This document shows, one piece after another, positions 1 through 9,961 of a stretch of 64,000 nt of DNA. Location of the stretch: NCBI GenBank assembly GCA_020846935.1, contig JADLCY010000007.1:62001-126000 (forward strand), read 5' to 3'. The translations under genes were made by a program, and so were the position numbers. This stretch comes from Gemmatimonadaceae bacterium (GTDB taxonomy: Bacteria > Gemmatimonadota > Gemmatimonadetes > Gemmatimonadales > Gemmatimonadaceae). The notes beneath the pieces are model-generated. The model was given only the letters and a program-made list of their open reading frames with translations, was not told where the DNA came from and did not search any database. The number at the start of each line of letters is the position of its first letter. Position 1 is the first letter of the stretch.

Positions 1-75
1 CCCGCCGAACCGCGTGGAACCCCCGCCGGCCATGATCACGCCGATGCATCGGTCCACATCGTGGCGGTGGCCCAT
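1..75 (-). CDS. Nucleotidyltransferase-family protein, N-terminal fragment (cut by window edge)
   Basis: Only the first 25 codons are in the window. The frame opens at an ATG whose first base is 75 and contains the stretch VIMAGGGSTRFGG. This matches the glycine-rich nucleotide-binding start of GT-A-type NTP transferases (MobA, IspD, sugar-1-phosphate nucleotidylyltransferases). Which member it is cannot be told from this much. It lies downstream of the outer-membrane protein and gpmI on the same strand, so it may be the third gene of that operon. The start is uncertain because no strong ribosome binding site is visible. Confidence 0.5.
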   Translation of the reverse strand, partial: MGHRHDVDRCIGVIMAGGGSTRFGG

Positions 76-112
76 GGTCACGCGCCCCCGGTGACTCGTG
101 TGTGGCGGTCGC

Positions 113-799
113 CTAACGACCGAAGCTGCGCGTGACCCCGATCGTGATCGCGAGGTTGCGCTTCCAGTAGTTGCGAGCGGACCCCGGCGGCAACACCGGA
201 TCGTCGGCGCCGGTCTTCACGAAATACGTCTCGGGATAGCGCACGCGGTAGAAGTAGTTCGTTGCGTCGAGTCGTCCCTGCCAGCGCCCGCGCGCCGCGA
301 ACTTGAGGCCGGGCCGGACGGTCACGACGAACGGGTAACCAAAACGGTACCCGCCCGCGTCGAGGCTCTCGAAGCTCGTGGCGATGCCCCCGCCACCACC
401 CAGGACCGGGATCAGGCCGTGCCAGCTCTTGAAGCCGGTCAGGTTGAGCGAGAAGCCCAGGTCCGTGAGCAGGAACGGCACCGACTTCTCGCCAAGATTG
501 CGGTTCACCAGCTCGAGCTTGGGGTCGATCACGGTGCGATTCGCGAAGACGCCAACCATCCGCGCAGTGAGGTACGCCGGGCCACCCACGCGGAACTCGT
601 AGTGCGCGCCGACCATCGGTCCCCCGGTCGGTGCCACGCGCGCCGGGTCGATCGCGGCATCGAAGCTGCCACCGAGGAAGGTCAGCTCCTGGCGATACTC
701 GAGGTCGCGGTACGGTGACCGTGCCGGGACGTGTCCCACCTGCGCGATCGCGGCCGCGGGAGCCAGGAGCGAGAAGGCGAGGAGCAATCGATTCTGCAT
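113..799 (-). CDS. Predicted outer-membrane beta-barrel protein
   Basis: A 228-residue protein with a classical signal peptide (MQNRLLLAFSLLAPAAAIAQ, predicted cleavage after AQ), followed by alternating hydrophobic and polar stretches typical of transmembrane beta-strands. It ends in the aromatic-rich style of barrel proteins (ITIGVTRSFGR). No enzymatic motif is visible and I do not recognise a named family. The start at 799 is preferred over upstream in-frame starts because it places the signal peptide at the N-terminus. It begins 8 bp after the gpmI stop, so the two are probably co-transcribed. The stop codon TAG lies inside a CGTTAGGC octamer. Confidence 0.65.
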   Translation of the reverse strand: MQNRLLLAFSLLAPAAAIAQVGHVPARSPYRDLEYRQELTFLGGSFDAAIDPARVAPTGGPMVGAHYEFRVGGPAYLTARMVGVFANRTVIDPKLELVNRNLGEKSVPFLLTDLGFSLNLTGFKSWHGLIPVLGGGGGIATSFESLDAGGYRFGYPFVVTVRPGLKFAARGRWQGRLDATNYFYRVRYPETYFVKTGADDPVLPPGSARNYWKRNLAITIGVTRSFGR

Positions 800-807
800 G
801 TGGTGAC

Positions 808-2349
808 TCACGCCGGGCCGGACCGGAGGTCGCGTCCCGTCATCTCGGAAGGTTGGTCGATGCCGAGCATCGAAAGAATCGTGGGGCCCACGTCGCAGAG
901 CGCGCCCCCGGATCGCAGGGCACGCTCCCCCGCGGGGTCGACGACGACGAACGGCACCGGATTGGTCGTGTGCGCCGTGTGCGGTCCACCCGTCGCCGGG
1001 TCGATCATCACTTCGCAGTTGCCATGATCGGCCGTGACCAGCAGCCGCGCTCCGGCCTGCTCGGCGGCCTTCACCACTCGCGTGAGGCACGCGTCGACGC
1101 ATTCGAGCGCCGCGATCACCGCCGGGATCGAGCCGGTGTGCCCGACCATGTCCGCATTCGCGTAGTTGCAGAGGGTGAAATCGTACGTGCCCCGCGCGAT
1201 CGCATGGCACAACACGTCGGTCACACCTGGCGCCGACATCTCCGGCTGCAGGTCGTAGGTTGCCACCTTCGGGCTCGCGACCAGATTGCGCTCCTCGCCG
1301 GCGAACGGAGTCTCGATGCCGCCATTGTAGAAGTACGTCACGTGCGGGTACTTCTCGGTTTCCGCCGTACGAAACATCGTCATCCCGCGCTCCGAGATCA
1401 CCTCCGCCATGATCCGCGCCATCGAGAAGGGCGGGAACGCGACCGGAAACGAGTACGACTCGTCGTACGATGTCATCGTCGCGAGCGAGAGCTGCGGTCG
1501 ATCGCGCACGTCAAACCCCGTGAAGCCGGGATCCATCATGGCACGCGTGATCTGCCGCATGCGGTCGGACCGATAGTTGAACGCGATCACGGCATCTCCA
1601 TCGCGCATCGGCGCGACGGGCTGGCCGTCCCGGGTCACCACGAGCGGCTCGATGAACTCGTCCGTCACGCCGGCATCGTAGGACGCCTGGATCGCCGCCA
1701 CCGGATCCTCGGTCGTGGTCCCGCGGCCTCGCACGGCGACGTCGTACCATCTCACCACGCGCTCCCAGCGCTTGTCGCGGTCCATGCCGAAATAGCGCCC
1801 GCCGAGCGATCCGACGACGACCCGGCCGGCCGCATGGGCCAGTGTGGCGCGCAGGTAGCCGAGCCCACTCGTCGGGAGGGTGTCGCGGCCGTCGATCAAC
1901 GCGTGCAGCGCGATGCGGGGAACGCCCTGCGCGTGAACCAGGTCGATGAGCGCAAACAGGTGGCGGTCCATCGCGTGCACGCCACCATCCCCGAGCAGCC
2001 CCATGAGGTGCAGGGTGCCGCCATTGCCCTTCACCCGGGCGCACGCGTCGAGGAACGCGGGCTTCGTCTGGAAGCTCCGATCCTCGATGGACTCGTCGAT
2101 GCGCACGAGATCCTGCTTCACCACGCGTCCGGCGCCCAGATTGAGGTGACCCACCTCACTGTTTCCCATCTGCCCGACGGGGAGCCCCACCGCCCGCCCG
2201 GATGCCTCGAGAAGGGTCCGCGGCGCTCTCGACCACAGGGCCTTCCAGGTGGGCATTCGCGCCATGGCAATGGCATTCCCGTCCGGTGCCTCGCGGAACC
2301 CGAAGCCGTCGAGGACGACGAGCACTACTGGTCGAGTCGTACCAGGCAT
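808..2349 (-). CDS. gpmI: 2,3-bisphosphoglycerate-independent phosphoglycerate mutase
   Basis: Interconverts 3- and 2-phosphoglycerate in glycolysis and gluconeogenesis using two Mn ions and a phosphoserine intermediate. The 513-residue product is the usual iPGM length. Visible alkaline-phosphatase-superfamily motifs are VVLVVLDGFGFRE at the N-terminus (metal-binding Asp), MGNSEVGHLNLGAGR with the catalytic Ser in NSEVGH, DGRDT, the substrate-binding GRYFGMDRDKRWER, NYRSDRMRQ, CNYANADMVGHTG and ADHGNCE near the C-terminus. The ATG at 2349 gives the standard MPGTTRPVVLVVLDG start; the frame stays open upstream but that translation is arginine/proline-rich noise. It is the first gene of a minus-strand run with the barrel protein and the nucleotidyltransferase. 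Confidence 0.96.
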   Translation of the reverse strand: MPGTTRPVVLVVLDGFGFREAPDGNAIAMARMPTWKALWSRAPRTLLEASGRAVGLPVGQMGNSEVGHLNLGAGRVVKQDLVRIDESIEDRSFQTKPAFLDACARVKGNGGTLHLMGLLGDGGVHAMDRHLFALIDLVHAQGVPRIALHALIDGRDTLPTSGLGYLRATLAHAAGRVVVGSLGGRYFGMDRDKRWERVVRWYDVAVRGRGTTTEDPVAAIQASYDAGVTDEFIEPLVVTRDGQPVAPMRDGDAVIAFNYRSDRMRQITRAMMDPGFTGFDVRDRPQLSLATMTSYDESYSFPVAFPPFSMARIMAEVISERGMTMFRTAETEKYPHVTYFYNGGIETPFAGEERNLVASPKVATYDLQPEMSAPGVTDVLCHAIARGTYDFTLCNYANADMVGHTGSIPAVIAALECVDACLTRVVKAAEQAGARLLVTADHGNCEVMIDPATGGPHTAHTTNPVPFVVVDPAGERALRSGGALCDVGPTILSMLGIDQPSEMTGRDLRSGPA

Positions 2350-2934
2350 GGGTCGAAGGGCGGTCGCCAGCGGGGGGAAAGGGAACGGGGAATGTAGCGG
2401 AGTGGGGCTGGGCGCGTGGCGGGTCGACACCTCGGATCAACGGGTTCCCGCGACTGGATCGCGCGTCGCGCGCCTGGCGCGAGACGACGCGCACCGCGTT
2501 GCCAGACGCGCGCGGATGTGGCCGGCCGCGTCCGCCGCAAGCGCCCGGACTCAGCGCGGCGCCGGCGTCGCTGCCGATCGACGTCCAGGGAACGCGAAGC
2601 GCTCGCCTGCGACGGCTCGCCGAGCCTGCGCGAACTCGGCCGCAGCGGTGATGGCATGGTTCAGCAACCAGGCGTGCCTGCCAGGCGGTGCTGGCTCGGC
2701 AACCCTCGAGCTGTCCGCGTGGTCAAACGCGGCGGAATCCTGACGCGTACAACGGTGGCACAATCATGTGTGCGAGGTAGCTTTCCCACTCCTTCGCAAG
2801 GCACGGATCACCGCGCGCTCTGGTGGTTCGTCACCTGCCGAAGCTCCCCAGTGACGTGGCGGGCGCCCGGGGCGTCGTCGAAACGTGGTCGCTGGTCTCG
2901 TGTTGCTCTCGTTCGACCCGTTTCGTTCCCCCGC
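2350..2934. other. Intergenic region between divergent gpmI and the M15-like gene
   Basis: No convincing gene is seen in these 585 bases. Several frames are open on both strands, but their translations are arginine-, proline- and alanine-rich, as expected of non-coding GC-rich DNA. The region must hold the promoters for gpmI (leftwards) and the M15-type pair (rightwards); no clear consensus promoter was found. A small minus-strand frame (2551-2763) contains a less noise-like stretch but has no recognisable homology. Confidence 0.5.
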
Positions 2935-3828
2935 ATGGCCCGTCTCGCACATCAGGCCCTCCTGATCTCCGCCACGCTCGCGCTGTCGACGCCACACCTG
3001 CATGCGCAGGCGTCGGGCGAGAGCGCCGTGACGGTCCGTGCCGACTCGCTATCGGTCGTGGATTCGCTGACGGGCAGGAGCGGCAAGCTCCTGGCTCGGC
3101 TCGTGTCCGCGGCCCGCGGTGGCCCCATCCGCGTGTTGCAGCAGCTCTTTGGCGACAGCGCGGCGAGTCGGCCAGGGGTCTACACGGCGTCTGCCGCGAG
3201 CGGCCCGTTCTCGATGATCACGATGCTTCCCTTCCGCTCCAAGCAGGGGACGCGGCTCGGCGCGTACCACATGGGCCGCTGGCCCGCCGAACGCACCGGG
3301 CGCGGCACGGTACCCGAAGGCTTCATCGAGATCACCCCGGCCAACCAGCACACGCGCGTCTCGCAGCACTTCATGCTGCGCGACTTTCTCACGCACGATC
3401 AGCAGGCCGTGTGGCCCAAGTACCTCGTGCTGAGCGAAGCGCTCGTCGACAAGCTCGAGCTCATCATCAGCGACCTGCAGGCGCGAGGTGTCACCGTGGA
3501 TCGTGTGCGGGTGATGTCCGGCTTCCGCACGCCGCAGTACAACGCGAAAGGCGTCCGACGCGGTGGGCGAGCCAGCGACAGCCGCCACCAGTACGGCGAC
3601 GCGGCCGACATCTTCATCGACAACGACGGCAACGAGCGCATGGACGACCTCGACGGCAATGGTCGGGTCGACCTGCGTGACACCCGCGTGATCCTCGACG
3701 CCGTCGAGCGCGTCGAGCGGGCGCATCCCGAACTCGCCGGGGGCGCCGGACTCTACAAGAGCACGCGCAGCCACGGACCGTTCGTGCACGTGGACGTTCG
3801 CGGGACGCGCGCCCGCTGGGGGGTCTAG
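2935..3828 (+). CDS. Secreted M15-type zinc peptidase-like protein with EF-hand-like loop (paralog 1)
   Basis: A 297-residue exported protein (signal peptide ending LHAQA). The C-terminal half has the M15 D-Ala-D-Ala carboxypeptidase signature: SGFRTPQYN, then SRHQYGDAAD with zinc ligands His218 and Asp225, and FVHVD with a third candidate ligand, His285. Such enzymes cut peptidoglycan peptide cross-links in the periplasm. Between the ligands sits an insertion containing DLDGNGRVDLRD (residues 238-249). It has acidic or Asn residues at EF-hand positions 1, 3, 5, 9 and 12, so calcium binding is inferred. The neighbour 6 bp downstream is a paralog with the same layout. The ATG at 2935 is chosen for the signal peptide. 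Substrate specificity is not known. Confidence 0.75.
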   Translation: MARLAHQALLISATLALSTPHLHAQASGESAVTVRADSLSVVDSLTGRSGKLLARLVSAARGGPIRVLQQLFGDSAASRPGVYTASAASGPFSMITMLPFRSKQGTRLGAYHMGRWPAERTGRGTVPEGFIEITPANQHTRVSQHFMLRDFLTHDQQAVWPKYLVLSEALVDKLELIISDLQARGVTVDRVRVMSGFRTPQYNAKGVRRGGRASDSRHQYGDAADIFIDNDGNERMDDLDGNGRVDLRDTRVILDAVERVERAHPELAGGAGLYKSTRSHGPFVHVDVRGTRARWGV

Positions 3829-3834
3829 CGGAGC

Positions 3835-4818
3835 GTGGCGCCGCGTCGCTCTCGCCTTGGTCCCGCGCTCTTCTTCGGCGCGCTCGCGGTCGCCTCGCTC
3901 GGCATTCTTTCGCGCGCCGATGCCGCGTTTGGCCCGGCACGCGTGCACACCCCTCGCGCTCCGCGGCTGTCGCTGGCGCGGCCCAGCACGAGCGCACATG
4001 GCCGCAGCCGTGCGGTTCGCATGGTGACGGCGCTCCCCTCGACGCCGGTCTCCATTCCGCTCGAACTCAGCACGTCACCCGAAGGACTGCGGTACGAGTG
4101 GGTGCCCGTGGGATCGCTGGCCGGGGTGGCCGTACCGCGCCCCCTGGCCGGCCCGATCTTCGCACCGGCTGCGCCGGGATTCTACCACCTCGCGATCCTG
4201 GATGGTGATGAGCGGCGCGTCGTGGACAGCCTCACCGTCGGCGTCCTCACGCCGATGAGCGCCAAGCGCGGCATCTCCATCAACGGCTATCGCATCGGCT
4301 TCTATGCCGGCGAGCGACGCGGTGACCTCGATGCGGCCCCGCCAGGGTTCCTCGAAGTGCGCGCCGTGGACGTGACGCTGCCGGTTTCCGAACATCTCAC
4401 GATCGAGGACTTCATCACGCACGATGAGCAGACCACCTGGCCCCGCTACGTGGCCATGGACCCGCGCCTGCTCGACAAGCTCGAACTCGTGTTCGAGGAG
4501 ATCGCGCGGTTCCGCGGGGAGCGTGGCGCGGAGGTCGACGTGGACGTGCATTCCGGCTTCCGCACGCCGCTCCACAACCGCCGAGTGCCACGCGCCGCCG
4601 GCGACAGCCGCCATCAGTACGGCGACGCCGCGGATGTGGCCGTGGACGCCAATGGTGATGGCCGCGTGACGTGGGTGGACATCTCGCTCATCGAACGCGC
4701 CGTGGAGCGCGTGGAGCGTGAGCACCCGGACCTCGTGGGCGGGCTTGGCGTCTACCGCGGTGGCTCCCCCTACGCGCATATCGACGTGCGTGGACGTCGC
4801 GCCCGCTGGCGCGCCTGA
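3835..4818 (+). CDS. Secreted M15-type zinc peptidase-like protein with EF-hand-like loop (paralog 2)
   Basis: A 327-residue paralog of the preceding gene, starting 6 bp after its stop with a GTG codon. The first 30 residues form a basic N-terminus and hydrophobic segment (GALAVASLGIL), an export signal or membrane anchor. The catalytic signature is HSGFRTPLHN, SRHQYGDAAD (His260, Asp267) and YAHID (His315). The insert contains DANGDGRVTWVD (residues 271-282), another EF-hand-like loop. The two proteins share the same order of motifs, and both have a LTIEDFITHDEQ/MLRDFLTHDQQ-type segment ahead of the domain, so a tandem duplication is likely. Peptidoglycan peptidase activity is inferred from family membership. 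An alternative ATG at 4021 would remove the export segment. Confidence 0.72.
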   Translation: MAPRRSRLGPALFFGALAVASLGILSRADAAFGPARVHTPRAPRLSLARPSTSAHGRSRAVRMVTALPSTPVSIPLELSTSPEGLRYEWVPVGSLAGVAVPRPLAGPIFAPAAPGFYHLAILDGDERRVVDSLTVGVLTPMSAKRGISINGYRIGFYAGERRGDLDAAPPGFLEVRAVDVTLPVSEHLTIEDFITHDEQTTWPRYVAMDPRLLDKLELVFEEIARFRGERGAEVDVDVHSGFRTPLHNRRVPRAAGDSRHQYGDAADVAVDANGDGRVTWVDISLIERAVERVEREHPDLVGGLGVYRGGSPYAHIDVRGRRARWRA

Positions 4819-4890
4819 AACCCGACGGGGCGTCCGCAGGGTAGGTTGAGGGTCGGGACGTCGTCCCACTCCACCGAATCCCACGCGGCC

Positions 4891-5322
4891 ATGGCTCCCT
4901 CTGCGCACCTTCGCGAACGCCTCATCCGGCAGCTCGACACACTGAACGACGAACGCGCCTATCAGGTGCTCGACTACCTGGAGTTCCTCTCGTCCAGGTA
5001 CGGCGCGCGCGAACCCGTGTCGGCGTCGAACCTGTTCACACGCTTCACCGAAGGCGTCGAAGACACGCTCCGCGCGGGCAAGGTGTCGGCGACGGCCATC
5101 TCGGAGACGATGGGGCTCCTCAACCGCGCTGCCGGTGTGTTGAGCGGCGTGGCCGCGGCGGGAAAATCCGTGGCCAGCGACATCGTGACGGCCGCGAGCT
5201 CGACGGTGAAGGGGGCCACCGGAGAGTCGCAGGCCCCCTCGTCATCGCCGACCTCGCCACCTCCGACGACCACGCCGCCTCCGCCTGCGGATCCCGGGGC
5301 TCCGACGACGCAGGGGCCGTAA
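4891..5322 (+). CDS. Small DUF2281-like protein with proline-rich tail
   Basis: A 143-residue protein. Residues 5-35 (LIRQLDTLNDERAYQVLDYL) resemble the short DUF2281-type helix found in small antitoxin-like or adaptor proteins. The middle is alanine-rich and amphipathic, and the C-terminus is a Ser/Pro/Thr tail (SPPPTTTPPPP). No signal peptide or enzyme motif is seen. The ATG at 4891 is chosen because upstream in-frame sequence looks non-coding. No toxin partner lies beside it, so a toxin-antitoxin role is not supported. Function unknown. Confidence 0.55.
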   Translation: MAPSAHLRERLIRQLDTLNDERAYQVLDYLEFLSSRYGAREPVSASNLFTRFTEGVEDTLRAGKVSATAISETMGLLNRAAGVLSGVAAAGKSVASDIVTAASSTVKGATGESQAPSSSPTSPPPTTTPPPPADPGAPTTQGP

Positions 5323-5523
5323 CTCGACGGGTCCTGGGCCGGTCGCACTGGCCCACGACCAGGGCAACGACGAGGCTGGAGCATCGCCTCGACGTCGTCG
5401 TGCGGGCGGTCGGCTCTGTGGCGCGACTGAGCTGAACGTGGTGCGGGTGCGTGTATCCCGGATGGTGATGGCGAAGGGTGGTGGTGCCCGTGGTGATGGC
5501 GTTGGATCCTCAAAGGCGCTTGA

Positions 5524-7113
<1,590 letters not shown>

Positions 7114-7263
7114 GCGGCGCCTGATTGCCTCGGCCCGATGCCCGGAGGAATGGGGTCGGGCTCGTGTGCCGTGTCCCACCTCGTCTCCGGGCGCCACCAT
7201 ACCGCTGGCGGTGGTCTACAGGGTGCGCCATGCCCATACCCGGGCCTCGCTCGCTCTGGCCCG

Positions 7264-7286
7264 TTGACAACACCTCGCCACGAGGT
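7264..7286 (+). promoter_or_regulatory. Candidate -35 element and palindromic operator ahead of the permease
   Basis: A TTGACA hexamer (7264-7269) is followed at once by the inverted repeat ACCTCG-CCA-CGAGGT (7272-7286). No good -10 is seen at 16-18 nt, so the promoter assignment is weak. The perfect 6-bp arms suggest a regulator site about 85 bp upstream of the amino-acid permease start. Confidence 0.3.
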
Positions 7287-7370
7287 CCACTTTCGCCGTC
7301 CCCTGTACCACCCTTCCGGGCGATCCCTCGCGATCGCCCATCTCACGCCTGACCACCGGAGACTCCCGAT

Positions 7371-8837
7371 ATGGGACTTTGGTCGAAGAAAAGCCTTGAC
7401 CAGTTGATGCGAGAGGCGGAGGGCACCGGCGAAACGGTGACCCTCAAGCGCACCCTCGGTGCGATGAACCTCACGCTGCTGGGCATCGGCGCGATCATCG
7501 GCGCGGGCATCTTCGTGCTCACCGGAACCGCCGCCGCCCAGTACGCTGGTCCGGCCATCGTCCTCTCGTTCGTGCTCGCAGGCCTCGGCTGCCTCTTCGC
7601 CGGCCTCTGCTACGCCGAGTTTGCGTCGATGATCCCCATCGCCGGCTCGGCCTATACCTACGGCTACGCCACACTCGGTGAGCTCGTCGCCTGGATCATC
7701 GGCTGGGATCTCATTCTCGAGTACCTCTTTGCCGCCTCCACGGTCGCCGTGGGATGGTCGGGGTACTTCACGTCGTTCATGCGCGACTACGTCGGCGTGA
7801 ACATGCCCGCCGCACTCACCAATGCGCCCTTTGCGGTACAGGGGACGCACACGCTGGTCCCAACCGGGAACCTGATCAACCTCCCGGCGATGCTGCTCAT
7901 CGGGCTGCTCACCACGCTGCTCGTGATCGGCATCCAGGAGTCGGCGCGGCTCAACAACATCATCGTGTTCGTGAAGGTCGCGATCGTGTTCCTGGTCATC
8001 GGCTTTGGCTTCATGTACGTCACGCCGAGCAACTGGCAGCCGTTCATCCCCGAGAACACCGGCCAGTTCGGACACTTCGGACTCTCGGGCGTCGTGCGCG
8101 GGGCCGCGGTGATCTTCTTCGCGTACATCGGGTTCGACGCGGTGTCCACCGCCGCGCAGGAAGCCAAGAACCCCCAGCGCGACCTGCCGATCGGCATCCT
8201 GGGTTCGCTGGCCATCTGCACGGTGCTCTACATCCTCATGGCTCTCGTGATGACGGGGCTCGCCAGCTACACCGAGCTCAACGTCCCCGATCCGGTGTAC
8301 GTGGCGATCGCGAAGGCCGGTCCGGCCCTGTCGTGGCTGCGCATGCTCGTCGCTCTCGGAGCCATCGCCGGCCTCGCGTCCGTGGTGCTGGTCATGTTGC
8401 TCGGACAGCCCCGCATCTTCTACGCAATGTCGAAGGACGGACTTCTCCCGCCGCTGTTCTCCAAGATCCATCCCCGCTACCAGACGCCCTACGTCTCCAC
8501 GATCATCACGGGGTGCGTCGCGGCCCTGGTTGCGGGCATGTTCCCGATCGGGCTCCTCGGTGAGCTCGTGTCGATTGGCACGCTGCTCGCCTTCGTCATC
8601 GTCAGCGCCGGGGTTCTTGTGCTTCGCTACCGGTCACCCAATCTGCACCGACCGTTCCGGACACCTATGGTACCCGTGGTGCCTGTTCTTGCCATCCTGA
8701 TCTGCGGGTACATGATGTCGGGCCTTCCGCTCGACACCTGGCTCCGACTCCTTATCTGGCTCGCCATCGGCCTGCTGATCTACTTTGGCTACGGGAAGCA
8801 CAACTCGCGGGTCTCCAGAGCCGAAGCCGGGCGGTAG
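7371..8837 (+). CDS. APC-superfamily amino acid permease
   Basis: A 488-residue integral membrane transporter with about 12 hydrophobic segments. It resembles the cationic amino acid transporter / YfnA branch of the amino acid-polyamine-organocation family. The family glycine motif is visible in helix 1 (GIGAIIGAGIFVLTG), as is the AGLCYAEFASMIPIAGSAY segment and FFAYIGFDAVSTAAQEAKNP. It would import an amino acid by proton symport or exchange; the substrate cannot be assigned. The start ATG follows a 257-bp gap after guaB that contains a palindrome. A hairpin with a T-rich tail follows the gene (8863-8896), so it is probably monocistronic. Confidence 0.9.
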   Translation: MGLWSKKSLDQLMREAEGTGETVTLKRTLGAMNLTLLGIGAIIGAGIFVLTGTAAAQYAGPAIVLSFVLAGLGCLFAGLCYAEFASMIPIAGSAYTYGYATLGELVAWIIGWDLILEYLFAASTVAVGWSGYFTSFMRDYVGVNMPAALTNAPFAVQGTHTLVPTGNLINLPAMLLIGLLTTLLVIGIQESARLNNIIVFVKVAIVFLVIGFGFMYVTPSNWQPFIPENTGQFGHFGLSGVVRGAAVIFFAYIGFDAVSTAAQEAKNPQRDLPIGILGSLAICTVLYILMALVMTGLASYTELNVPDPVYVAIAKAGPALSWLRMLVALGAIAGLASVVLVMLLGQPRIFYAMSKDGLLPPLFSKIHPRYQTPYVSTIITGCVAALVAGMFPIGLLGELVSIGTLLAFVIVSAGVLVLRYRSPNLHRPFRTPMVPVVPVLAILICGYMMSGLPLDTWLRLLIWLAIGLLIYFGYGKHNSRVSRAEAGR

Positions 8838-8862
8838 CACCCAGGAACCGTGTATCTTTGAG

Positions 8863-8896
8863 GCGGCGCTCCAACCCGGGGCGCCGCTTCGTCTTT
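8863..8896 (+). terminator. Probable intrinsic terminator after the permease
   Basis: Stem GCGGCGC (8863-8869) pairs with GCGCCGC (8881-8887) around an 11-nt loop and is followed by TTCGTCTTT. It lies between the permease stop (8837) and the next start (8908). Confidence 0.5.
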
Positions 8897-8907
8897 GCAG
8901 ACCCCAC

Positions 8908-9948
8908 GTGCCACTTTCCGATCTTCTGGACGTCGCCCCGGCCCGTCGCGTCGCCGCGCAACGCATCGCCGAGACTCTGCGTGGCGCCAAACGCGTCGGG
9001 ATCACCACGCACATCAACGCGGACGGGGATGCCTGTGGGTCGGTGGCCGCGATGGCGCGGCTCCTGCCCGAACTGGGCGTCGCCGCGCGCGTCATCAACC
9101 CCACGCCCTGGCCGTCGATCTTTGCCTTCCTCCTCGATGACTCCATCGAGGAGAGCACGCGCGACGGTGTCCGGGCCCTCAATGGCCTGGACGCGCTCAT
9201 CGTCCTTGACGTGAGCGACATGCGCCGGCTCGGGCAACTCGCTGACAGCGTGCGGCGCCTCACCGTTCCACGCATCGTCATCGACCACCACGTGCCGAGT
9301 GACGAACCCGCTGGCGAACTGCTGATGGACGATCCCTCGGCGTGCGCCACCGGTGAGCTGGTGTTCGATTTTGCCACCGCGCTCGGCCTGCCGATCACCA
9401 CGCCGATCGCCGAGTCGCTCTATACCGCGATCCTCACCGATACCGGTGGCTTCAGGTACGCGAACACCTCGCCGCGCTGTCACGCCATTGCCGCCTCGCT
9501 CCTCCGGACCGGTGTCGACCCGGAGACGATGTATCGACGCATCTACGCGTCGGTCTCGACGGGGCGGATCTTTCTGCTCCGCGACGCGCTCCACTCTATT
9601 GGCCACGATGCGGAACATGGCATCTCGTGGATCTCGGTGACCGCGGACGCGCTCGAGCGCTACGACGTGAGTCCCGAAGACCTCGACGGAATCGTCGAAC
9701 ACCCGCGCTCTATCCTGGGGACGCGCCTCGCGTTGTTCTTCCGCGACCTCGGCTACGGGAAGGTGAAAGTCTCGTTCCGTTCGACCGGGCAGGTCGACGT
9801 GAACCGTTTTGCGCGAGAGTTTGGCGGAGGAGGCCACGCCAAGGCGTCCGGGGCGCTCATTCCCGGCACCCTTGACCAGGTTCGTGAACGCGTGGTGAGC
9901 GCCGCCCGCGACTATGTGGGCGTGCTGCAACCCGCCGACGCTGTCTGA
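8908..9948 (+). CDS. nrnA: DHH/DHHA1 phosphoesterase (NrnA-like oligoribonuclease / pAp phosphatase)
   Basis: A 346-residue DHH-family hydrolase. Motifs are THINADGDACGS (metal binding), LDVSDMRRLG, the DHH signature DHHVPSD, TDTGGFRYANTSP, and the DHHA1 RNA-binding signature GGGGHAKASGA near the C-terminus. NrnA-type enzymes degrade nanoRNAs and dephosphorylate 3'-phosphoadenosine 5'-phosphate using Mn ions in the cytoplasm. The GTG at 8908 is chosen because it gives the standard length and upstream frame is non-coding. Mrp begins 13 bp after the stop, so the three genes nrnA-mrp-SAM hydrolase are probably an operon. A cyclic-dinucleotide phosphodiesterase role is the main alternative. Confidence 0.85.
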   Translation: MPLSDLLDVAPARRVAAQRIAETLRGAKRVGITTHINADGDACGSVAAMARLLPELGVAARVINPTPWPSIFAFLLDDSIEESTRDGVRALNGLDALIVLDVSDMRRLGQLADSVRRLTVPRIVIDHHVPSDEPAGELLMDDPSACATGELVFDFATALGLPITTPIAESLYTAILTDTGGFRYANTSPRCHAIAASLLRTGVDPETMYRRIYASVSTGRIFLLRDALHSIGHDAEHGISWISVTADALERYDVSPEDLDGIVEHPRSILGTRLALFFRDLGYGKVKVSFRSTGQVDVNRFAREFGGGGHAKASGALIPGTLDQVRERVVSAARDYVGVLQPADAV

Positions 9949-9961
9949 CTTCGAATACATC

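Noticed and set aside
631-2397. A 588-codon plus-strand open frame opposite gpmI
   Set aside because: Its translation is Arg/His/Gly-rich with no motif; the minus strand encodes a full gpmI with all catalytic sites, so this is an antisense shadow of GC-rich codon bias.
2551-2763. Small minus-strand frame upstream of gpmI
   Set aside because: It has a few protein-like stretches but no ribosome binding site, family match or clear boundary.
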